Below, piece after piece: positions 1 through 5,865 of a stretch of 12,283 bases of DNA. Position numbers and translations under genes: made by a program. The notes beneath the pieces were generated by a model. That model saw only the letters and a list, made by a program, of their open reading frames with translations, was not told the DNA's origin and made no database searches. Source of the stretch: an uncultured Burkholderiales bacterium (GTDB lineage: Bacteria; Pseudomonadota; Gammaproteobacteria; Burkholderiales; Burkholderiaceae_C). Numbering within the stretch: the stretch's first letter is position 1; every line of letters starts with the position of its first letter. The stretch lies in contig CAIODK010000123.1 in assembly GCA_903856995.1 (NCBI GenBank), positions 1-12,283 on the forward strand, given 5' to 3'.

Positions 1-1
1 G

Positions 2-529
2 AACGAAATGAATTACGGGTCTGGCGGAAGCGGTGGTTTGACCCACATTGCAATGGAGATGTTCGCCAGCAAAGCGGGCATCAAGTTGACGCATATTCCC
101 TACAAAGGTAGCGGCCCCGCAGTGATCGATCTATTGGCGGGTCGCGTGCAGTTGGGCTATTCCACGCCGCCAGCTGTTCTGCAACACATCAAGTCGGGCC
201 GATTGATTCCACTTGCCGTCACCACACCTCACCGATTTGCGCAGCTTCCCGACGTGCCGACTGTGAGCGAACTGGGCTTCGCCGGCGCATCGATCACCAC
301 TTGGTACGGCTTGTTTGGCCCTGCCAAGATGAATCCAGAGTTAGTTGAAAAGATTTACCAAAGCCTAGCAACAGAAGCACGGCGCAACCCAGCCACAAAA
401 GACCGCATCATCTCGGGCGGCATCGACCCCGTGTTTGGTACCCCCGCGGAATTTGCAACGAGCTTGAAGAAAGAAAGAGAGCAAATTCTTTCGACAGCCA
501 AGCTGATTGGGTTTGAAAAAGACAAATAG
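2..529 (+). CDS. TTT-family (Bug/TctC) periplasmic solute receptor, C-terminal part (5' cut by window edge)
   Basis: This is the C-terminal 175 residues of an extracytoplasmic receptor of the tripartite tricarboxylate transporter (Bug/TctC) family, which binds small carboxylates in the periplasm. The reading frame is open to the window edge, so the signal peptide and first lobe lie upstream; the first ATG in view, at 8, is internal. Family marks are NYGSGGSGG at the start of the second lobe, the THIPYKGSGPAVIDLLAGRV block, PLAVTTPHR followed by LPDVPTVSELG, and TTWYGLFGPA near the C terminus. These match, block by block, the complete paralogue encoded on the opposite strand at 547-1518. Bug receptors are often orphan, without nearby TctA/TctB membrane genes, and none is seen here, so the substrate cannot be named. 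The stop is only 17 bases from the stop of the convergent neighbour. Confidence 0.93.
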   Translation, partial: NEMNYGSGGSGGLTHIAMEMFASKAGIKLTHIPYKGSGPAVIDLLAGRVQLGYSTPPAVLQHIKSGRLIPLAVTTPHRFAQLPDVPTVSELGFAGASITTWYGLFGPAKMNPELVEKIYQSLATEARRNPATKDRIISGGIDPVFGTPAEFATSLKKEREQILSTAKLIGFEKDK

Positions 530-546
530 AACGAGCCGCGATGGCT

Positions 547-1518
547 TCAATGCAAATGCGCGCTGGTCGCAATGGCTTTCCAAGAGTTCAGCTCTTGCGT
601 TAACTCTCTGGCAAATGCTGCCGATGTCATGCGAAGTGGCTCCGCCCCCTCACGCTGCAACCGCCCACTAATGGGCTCGGATGCCGCCGCATCATTGATC
701 ACGCGATTGAGTGCATCCACCACAGCGCTGGGTGTTTGTGACGGCGCCAAGATGCCCCACCACGTCGTCACCTCAAACCCTGGAACTCCCGCTTGAGCCA
801 TGGTTGGCACATCTGGAAACAAGGGCGAACGCTTGGCTCCTGTGACAGCGAGAACAGGTAATTTACTTTCCTTCACATGCATCCATATGGTTGGCACGGT
901 AGCAACAAACATGTCCACGCGACCCGCGAGCAACTCGACCGTCGCGGGACCACTGCCTTTGAAAGGCACGTGCGTCATTGACAAGCCTGTTTTTTGACTC
1001 AACAACTCGCCTGCCAAATGGTTGATGCTTCCCTCACCTGCCGAACAATAGTTCAGCCCGCCAGATTTGGCTTTACCGATGGCGATTAGCTCCGCCAACG
1101 TCAGCGCACCTAATTGTCGAGAGCCCACCACCAGCAAGGGACCTCGACCGATCATGGCGACAGGGGCGAAATCTTTGATCGGGTCGTAAGGCAGGCGGGG
1201 CGACATCCCAGCATGGGTGGCAAATGTTGAGGTGGCAAACAACAAGGTGTGTCCATCCGCTTTAGCTTTGGCCACGAAATCAGCGCCCAGGGCGCCCCCA
1301 GCACCGCCACGGTTTTCAACCAGCACAGGTTGGCCGAGTCGTTCTGACATGAGTTTGGCCATGTCACGCGCAATGCTGTCGGTGCCGCCGCCCGCCGCAA
1401 ATGGAACAACCAAGGTGACGGGGCGAATGGGGAAACTTTGAGCCGATGCCGCATGAACCAAACCTAAGAATGCCATACCAAAAAGCCAGTGACGTTGGCA
1501 GCGATGCATGAAAGACAT
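547..1518 (-). CDS. TTT-family (Bug/TctC) periplasmic solute receptor
   Basis: A complete 323-residue Bug/TctC receptor, the usual family length. Residues 1-26 form a Sec signal peptide (hydrophobic core about 11-22, cleavage expected after ASA-26), followed by the typical mature start FPIRPVTLVVPFAAGGGTD, where the AAGGGTD turn helps bind the carboxylate ligand. Further family blocks are RLGQPVLVENRGGAGG, the KSGGLNY hinge, HVPFKGSGPATVELLAGRV, FPDVPTMAQAG and TTWWGILAP. The start at 1518 is supported by GGAG seven bases upstream; a second ATG three codons on is possible. It is clearly paralogous to the truncated receptor at 2-529 but diverged throughout. It faces that gene and diverges from the OsmC-YcaO/sox operon across a 152-base gap. 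The substrate cannot be deduced, as no TctA/TctB permease is in view. Confidence 0.95.
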   Translation of the reverse strand: MSFMHRCQRHWLFGMAFLGLVHAASAQSFPIRPVTLVVPFAAGGGTDSIARDMAKLMSERLGQPVLVENRGGAGGALGADFVAKAKADGHTLLFATSTFATHAGMSPRLPYDPIKDFAPVAMIGRGPLLVVGSRQLGALTLAELIAIGKAKSGGLNYCSAGEGSINHLAGELLSQKTGLSMTHVPFKGSGPATVELLAGRVDMFVATVPTIWMHVKESKLPVLAVTGAKRSPLFPDVPTMAQAGVPGFEVTTWWGILAPSQTPSAVVDALNRVINDAAASEPISGRLQREGAEPLRMTSAAFARELTQELNSWKAIATSAHLH

Positions 1519-1535
1519 GTGCGATCTCCGTATCG

Positions 1536-1551
1536 GGGAACTTCTGTTCCG
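1536..1551. promoter_or_regulatory. Small inverted repeat in the divergent receptor/OsmC-YcaO spacer
   Basis: The 152-base spacer at 1519-1670 contains GGAAC-TTCT-GTTCC at 1537-1550 (5-base arms, 4-base loop), plus a separate 8-base palindrome GCTTAAGC at 1575-1582. The first repeat lies about 20 bases upstream of the receptor start on the - strand, where an operator or a 5' UTR hairpin would fit. No convincing -35/-10 pair was found by eye on either strand; GATAAT at 1602-1607 is a possible -10 for the + strand operon but lacks a good -35. The arms are short enough to be chance. Confidence 0.25.
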
Positions 1552-1670
1552 TTTTTACTCATCTTAGGCCCATAGCTTAAGCAAGAGATTCCACATGAAG
1601 AGATAATCACACGCCCAAGCGGCCTACTGCACCGTGGTAAGTCCATCAACGTTCATTTGAAATATCGCCC

Positions 1671-3872
1671 ATGGAAATTAAAGTCAATTTTCTTGACAAG
1701 CTTCGTCTTGAAGCCAAATTCGATGACTTCACGGTAGTCGCTGATCAGCCTATCCGTTACAAGGGAGATGGCTCGGCCCCTGGTCCATTCGATTATTTTT
1801 TGGCCTCATCGGCTTTGTGTGCGGCCTACTTTGTCAAGCTCTACTGCGTCACACGCAATATTCCTACCGAAAACATCCGTCTTTCGCAAAATAACATCGT
1901 TGATCCGGAAAACCGTTACCAACAGATCTTCAAGATCCAAGTCGAGTTGCCATCGGATATCCAAGAAGTAGACCGTCGAGGGATTTTGAATTCGATTGAG
2001 CGTTGCACGGTCAAAAAAGTAGTGCAAGCTGGGCCCACGTTTGTCATCGAGGAAGTAGATAGCTTGGATGCCGATGCGCAGTCTTTGCTGACGCTCAAGC
2101 CAAGCGCTGACACCAGCACCTATATAGCGGGCAAGGATCTGCCGCTAGAGCAAACCATCGCCAATATGTCGGGCATTTTGGCGGGCTTGGGTATCAAGAT
2201 TGAAATTGCTTCGTGGCGCAACATCATCCCCAATGTGTGGTCCTTGCATATCCGCGACGCGCATTCGCCCATGTGCTTTACCAATGGCAAGGGCGCGACC
2301 AAGGAAAGCGCGTTGGCCTCGGCGTTGGGCGAATACATCGAGCGGCTAAATAACAACCATTTCTACGCTGGTTCTTTTTGGGGAGAAGACATTGCCAACG
2401 CTGCGTTTGTCCATTACCCGAATGAACGCTGGTTCAAGCCCGGCCGCAAGGATGCCTTGCCAGCTGAAATCTTGGATACATACTGCCGCAACATCTACAA
2501 CCCCGATGGCGAGTTATGTGGTTCGCATCTGGTGGACACCAACTCCGGCAATACAGAGCGCGGCATCTGTTCGCTACCGTATGTGCGGCATTCAGACGGT
2601 GAGGTGGTGTACTTCCCGTCGAACCTGATTGAAAACTTGTTTGTCAGCAACGGCATGAGTGCGGGCAACACGCTGGTCGAAGCGCAGGTGCAGTGCCTGT
2701 CCGAAATTTTTGAGCGGGCTGTCAAGCGTGAAATCTTGGAGGGTGAAATCTGTTTGCCTGATGTGCCAAACACCGTGTTGGCCAAATACCCCAGCATCTT
2801 GGCCGGCATTCAAGGCCTCGAAGAACAAGGCTTCCCCGTGCTGGTGAAAGACGCGTCGCTGGGCGGCACCTACCCGGTCATGTGCGTGACCTTGATGAAC
2901 CCACGCACAGGCGGTGTCTTTGCGTCGTTCGGCGCACACCCAAGCTTTGAAGTGGCGTTGGAACGCAGCCTCACCGAATTGCTGCAAGGCCGCAGTTTTG
3001 AAGGCCTGAACGATTTGCCCCCGCCCACGTTCGAGAGCAACGCGGTCACTGAGCCCAATAACTTTGTGGAGCACTTCATCGATTCCAGCGGCATCGTGTC
3101 GTGGCGCTTTTTCAGCGCAAAAGAAGACTTCGAGTTTGTGGAATGGGATTTTTCAAGCCAAGGTGAAAACGCCAATGCCGAGGAAGCGGCAACCTTGTTT
3201 GGCATTCTCGAAGACATGGGCAAAGAGGTTTACACGGCGGTGTATGACCAGTTGGGCGCCATCGCCTGCCGGATTTTGGTACCTGGGTATTCGGAGATTT
3301 ACCCCATAGAAGATTTGATCTGGGACAACACCAACAAGGCCTTGCTGTTTCGCGCTGACATTCTGAATTTGCATCGCTTAGACGATGCCAGCTTGTCCGA
3401 ACTGCTTGAACGCTTGGAAAACAGCGAGCTCGATGAGTACTCTGACATTGCCACGTTGATCGGCATTGAATTCGATGAAAACACTGAGTGGGGTCAACTG
3501 ACCGTGCTCGAGTTGAAATTATTGATTCATCTCGCTTTGAAGAAGTTTAACGAAGCGCAAGAACTGGTGGGTGCCTTTCTTCAGTACAACGACAACTCCG
3601 TCGAGCGCGGCTTGTTTTACAAGGCCTTGAACGTGGTGCTTGAAGTTCTGCTCGATGAAGACCTCGAACAGGAAGACTATGCGGTCAACTTCCGTCGAAT
3701 GTTTGGCAACGCCCGGATGGACGCCGTCATGGGTTCAGTGGATGGCAGCGTGCGTTTCTTCGGATTAACACCAACGAGCATGAAACTTGAAGGGATCGAC
3801 AGGCACCACCGTCTGATCGACAGCTACAAAAAATTGCATCAGGCACGCGCCAAAGTGCCAACTGGAATCTAG
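1671..3872 (+). CDS. ycaO: OsmC domain-YcaO domain fusion protein
   Basis: A 733-residue cytoplasmic protein with no signal peptide. Residues 1-140 form an OsmC-like thiol domain with both expected cysteines, C50 (in ASSALCAAY) and C112 (in IERCTVKKV), which in OsmC/Ohr reduce peroxides. Residues about 150-733 match full-length E. coli YcaO, including its C-terminal TPR-like helices (about 570-725). YcaO domains bind ATP/Mg and activate amide carbonyls in azoline and thioamide synthesis; E. coli YcaO has been linked to RimO-dependent methylthiolation of ribosomal protein S12. Nucleotide-binding motifs are visible: TKESALASALGEYIER (E221, E224, R225), QCLSEIFER (Q341, E345, E348, R349) and ELLQGR (436-441). 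There is no C-terminal PxPxP of azoline-forming YcaOs. No Shine-Dalgarno precedes the ATG, and an in-frame stop at 1638 rules out a much earlier start. The stop is one base before soxX, which implies translational coupling. The role in a sox operon is unknown. Confidence 0.93.
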   Translation: MEIKVNFLDKLRLEAKFDDFTVVADQPIRYKGDGSAPGPFDYFLASSALCAAYFVKLYCVTRNIPTENIRLSQNNIVDPENRYQQIFKIQVELPSDIQEVDRRGILNSIERCTVKKVVQAGPTFVIEEVDSLDADAQSLLTLKPSADTSTYIAGKDLPLEQTIANMSGILAGLGIKIEIASWRNIIPNVWSLHIRDAHSPMCFTNGKGATKESALASALGEYIERLNNNHFYAGSFWGEDIANAAFVHYPNERWFKPGRKDALPAEILDTYCRNIYNPDGELCGSHLVDTNSGNTERGICSLPYVRHSDGEVVYFPSNLIENLFVSNGMSAGNTLVEAQVQCLSEIFERAVKREILEGEICLPDVPNTVLAKYPSILAGIQGLEEQGFPVLVKDASLGGTYPVMCVTLMNPRTGGVFASFGAHPSFEVALERSLTELLQGRSFEGLNDLPPPTFESNAVTEPNNFVEHFIDSSGIVSWRFFSAKEDFEFVEWDFSSQGENANAEEAATLFGILEDMGKEVYTAVYDQLGAIACRILVPGYSEIYPIEDLIWDNTNKALLFRADILNLHRLDDASLSELLERLENSELDEYSDIATLIGIEFDENTEWGQLTVLELKLLIHLALKKFNEAQELVGAFLQYNDNSVERGLFYKALNVVLEVLLDEDLEQEDYAVNFRRMFGNARMDAVMGSVDGSVRFFGLTPTSMKLEGIDRHHRLIDSYKKLHQARAKVPTGI

Positions 3873-3873
3873 G

Positions 3874-4278
3874 ATGATTTTTCGGGCAACAGTCATCGCA
3901 CTTGGGCTGAGTCTGTGGGCCAGCGCGGGCACGGCGCAAACACTGAGTGACGCCGAACTGGGCTTGCGCATCATGGCCAACCGCCAGCAAGGCAATTGCG
4001 TCACCTGTCATCAGGTCACCGTGTTGCGTGATGCCCAAGGCATTGACGGCGCCGCTGGCAAGCAAGGTGACTTTGGCCCCTCTCTCGACGGCGTGGCAAA
4101 CCGCTATAGCTTGGCGCAACTGCGCCAATGGGTGATGGATGCGCGCAAGATGAACCCCAACACGTTGATGCCGCCCTTTGGCACCCTAGAAGGCACGACA
4201 CACGCCAGCCCACCCCGCCCGATGCTCAGCTTAGAGGAAATAAACAAGGTGACAGCAGCCTTAGCTACTTTGCGCTAA
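3874..4278 (+). CDS. soxX: Sulfur-oxidation c-type cytochrome SoxX
   Basis: A 134-residue monoheme cytochrome c, the small subunit of the periplasmic SoxXA complex, which takes electrons from oxidative attachment of a sulfur substrate to the SoxY cysteine. A Sec signal peptide covers residues 1-21 (cleavage after GTA). The heme site is CVTCH at 42-46, and the distal ligand is probably M99 in NTLMPPF. Typical SoxX blocks are GDFGPSLDGVANRYS and LRQWVMDARKMNPNT, and the C-terminal helix SLEEINKVTAALATL closes the cytochrome fold. The ATG follows the OsmC-YcaO stop by one base, with GGA as a weak ribosome site inside the end of that gene. Eleven bases separate it from the SoxY-like gene. The assignment is firm; whether the natural substrate is thiosulfate is not. 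Confidence 0.93.
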   Translation: MIFRATVIALGLSLWASAGTAQTLSDAELGLRIMANRQQGNCVTCHQVTVLRDAQGIDGAAGKQGDFGPSLDGVANRYSLAQLRQWVMDARKMNPNTLMPPFGTLEGTTHASPPRPMLSLEEINKVTAALATLR

Positions 4279-4289
4279 AGTCCGCAACC

Positions 4290-4742
4290 ATGTTGAACCC
4301 CCAGACATCGTTGGCTCGTCGTTCCTGCCTCGCGCACTTGAGCGTAGGTACGGCAGGGTTGCTTGGCTCGTCACTTGCATGGTCTGCAAATGACCCCAAT
4401 TCTCAAGCTGACCTACTTTCCCGCGGCTTAGCAGCCACAGGCATTGACATCACACTGCCGGCGTTGGCTGACAACAGCAACGCCATCCCTCTGCAGTTCA
4501 CGCTGCAAGCGCCTGCAGGTCAACAGCTGGTTGGTTTTGAAATCATCGCCCCCGAAAACCCAAACCGTGTCATCTTGCGGTTCAAGTTAGGGCAAGCCCA
4601 AACTCGCTTGACGTTTAGCACCCGCATTCGCCTCGCCATGACTCAGGAAGTCTGGGTATTGGCAAAACTCAACAACGGAACCAGCCTAGGTCGCCCCGCC
4701 CACACCGTGGTCACCGCCACGGCTTGTTTTGACGAGACCTGA
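4290..4742 (+). CDS. SoxY-related sulfur carrier with non-canonical ACFDET arm (AACIE-arm type)
   Basis: A 150-residue SoxY homologue. Canonical SoxY carries the sulfur substrate on the cysteine of a C-terminal GGCGG swinging arm. The body here aligns well: a Tat-like leader with ARRSCL at 9-14 and a hydrophobic stretch, GIDITLPALADNSNAIPLQF (compare IAENGAxVPV in SoxY), and a final strand region LTFSTRIRLAMTQEVWVLAKLNNG. The C terminus, however, reads TATACFDET, so C146 sits where the GGCGG cysteine would be while all four flanking glycines are gone. As I recall, TIGRFAM recognises a SoxY-related AACIE-arm family, and this ending fits it. The start at 4290 is chosen because it gives the Tat leader and does not overlap soxX; the same frame stays open back to 4128, without homology. 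It should pair with SoxZ, encoded 5 bases downstream. It is probably not a true thiosulfate carrier. Confidence 0.85.
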   Translation: MLNPQTSLARRSCLAHLSVGTAGLLGSSLAWSANDPNSQADLLSRGLAATGIDITLPALADNSNAIPLQFTLQAPAGQQLVGFEIIAPENPNRVILRFKLGQAQTRLTFSTRIRLAMTQEVWVLAKLNNGTSLGRPAHTVVTATACFDET

Positions 4743-4747
4743 ACAAC

Positions 4748-5086
4748 ATGGCACAGACACTGGACATTCCTGTTCGCCTCTCCATCTCTGGGGTTGTGCG
4801 CCCCAACGCTGAGGTCGAAGTGCGTTTATTGCTAGGGCACATCATGGAAACAGGATTTCGACACGACAGTTCAGGCGCGCCAGTAACCAAAGATATTTTG
4901 CAATTCGTCAAAGTGCACATGGGTGACGCACTGATCTTTGAAGCAGAGTTAGGCACTGGCATGGCAGCCAACCCGATGTTCTTTTTCTCATTCACCTTGC
5001 CGCCGCAAGCGGGTGACATGGTGGTGAGCTGGACGGACCACCAAGGTCGCACCGGCCAAATGAGCCGCCCCTTGCTCTATCGATAA
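4748..5086 (+). CDS. soxZ: SoxZ, partner subunit of the SoxYZ-type sulfur carrier
   Basis: A 112-residue SoxZ, a beta-sandwich protein that dimerises with SoxY and exposes its C-terminal arm. Family landmarks are GHIMETGFRHDSSG (HPMETGxR in most SoxZ), PVTKDILQFVKVHMGD, the AANPMFFFSF strand and VVSWTDHQGRTG at the end. It has no signal peptide and no cysteine, as expected for a subunit that crosses the membrane bound to Tat-exported SoxY. This implies that the SoxY/SoxZ pair assembles in the cytoplasm, where the OsmC-YcaO protein also resides. It lies 5 bases after the SoxY-like gene and 5 bases before soxA. Because its partner has a changed arm, it is probably the dedicated partner of that paralogue rather than of a canonical SoxY. 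Confidence 0.93.
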   Translation: MAQTLDIPVRLSISGVVRPNAEVEVRLLLGHIMETGFRHDSSGAPVTKDILQFVKVHMGDALIFEAELGTGMAANPMFFFSFTLPPQAGDMVVSWTDHQGRTGQMSRPLLYR

Positions 5087-5091
5087 ACACC

Positions 5092-5865
5092 ATGCACCCA
5101 CGCAGCTTATGGCGATGCATGCTGGGCTTGGTCATAGGCCTAGGACAGCCCATGCTGTCGAACGCGCAAACCCCGATCAGCGGCAACCAGTTTTTATCTT
5201 CACAACTGCAGGCCATGCAGCAAGACGCCGATGTCAACCCCATCACACTGTGGGTCGAAAAAGGCCAAGCTTTGTGGCGCGACACCTGCCAAAGCTGCCA
5301 CCAGTCACCCGAGACCTTGCGCACATCGGCGGCTGAACACCCACGCTTGATCACACGCAACAACAGCACCCGTTTGATCAACCTAGAAGATCAAATCAAT
5401 GTCTGTCGTGAGCGTGTGGGACAACAACCCAAAGGGTTGGAAGACAACGACACACTGTCACTCAGTGCCCTGCTCCACAGCGTAGCCAAGGGCCAAAGCA
5501 TTCACCCGCAACCCCCTACTGATGCGCTAGGCAAGCAACGATGGCAAGCCGAGTTGGCACAAGGCGCACAGCTATACGCCACGCGCATAGGACGGCTCAA
5601 CTTGGCCTGTGTCCATTGCCACGATGGCAAGGTAGGCGCAAACCTTCGAGCCGAGGTGGTGAGCCCGGGCCACCCATCTGGTTTTCCAATCTACCGTTTG
5701 AATTGGCAAAACATGGGTTCGATAGACCGCCGTTTGCGCGCCTGCTACTCGGGCGTGCAAGCCACCTTGCCATCAGCAGGAAGTCAGCCCTTGCGGCAAC
5801 TAGAGCTCTACCTCAAGGTGCGTGCCAACGGTATGCCAATAGACGGTCCATCGATCCGGCGCTGA
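5092..5865 (+). CDS. soxA: Diheme c-type cytochrome SoxA
   Basis: A 257-residue catalytic subunit of SoxXA. A Sec signal peptide ends near residue 25 (SNA). Two CxxCH heme sites are present, CQSCH (66-70) and CVHCH (173-177), so this is the diheme form; monoheme SoxA proteins have lost the first site. The two cysteines expected as heme ligands are also seen: C105 in LEDQINVCRE, and C218 in DRRLRACYSG, the active-site cysteine that carries a persulfide in characterised SoxA, with R214 four residues before it as the likely catalytic arginine. The enzyme should therefore be able to form a heterodisulfide with the cysteine of the SoxY-like carrier. It is the last gene of the operon, and its TGA is followed immediately by the stop of the convergent molybdenum enzyme gene. 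No soxB, soxCD, soxV or soxW is in view. Confidence 0.95.
   Translation: MHPRSLWRCMLGLVIGLGQPMLSNAQTPISGNQFLSSQLQAMQQDADVNPITLWVEKGQALWRDTCQSCHQSPETLRTSAAEHPRLITRNNSTRLINLEDQINVCRERVGQQPKGLEDNDTLSLSALLHSVAKGQSIHPQPPTDALGKQRWQAELAQGAQLYATRIGRLNLACVHCHDGKVGANLRAEVVSPGHPSGFPIYRLNWQNMGSIDRRLRACYSGVQATLPSAGSQPLRQLELYLKVRANGMPIDGPSIRR

Noticed and set aside
533..547. Short hairpin GAGCC-N5-GGCTT between the two convergent receptor genes, considered as a terminator.
   Set aside because: Only four firm base pairs plus a G-T pair, and no T-run on either side; too weak to call.
3727..4128. Open frame (133 codons) on the - strand across the OsmC-YcaO/soxX junction.
   Set aside because: It is antisense to two firmly assigned genes and has no domain or ribosome site.
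4128..4289. Upstream extension of the SoxY-like frame into soxX.
   Set aside because: The extension is a frame-shifted read of soxX; the Tat-like leader begins at the ATG at 4290.
4290..4742. The altered SoxY arm read as a frameshifted or truncated true SoxY.
   Set aside because: The neighbouring frames at the end do not give GGCGG, the length is normal, the cysteine is in register, and the ending resembles a known paralogous arm type, so it is more likely genuine.
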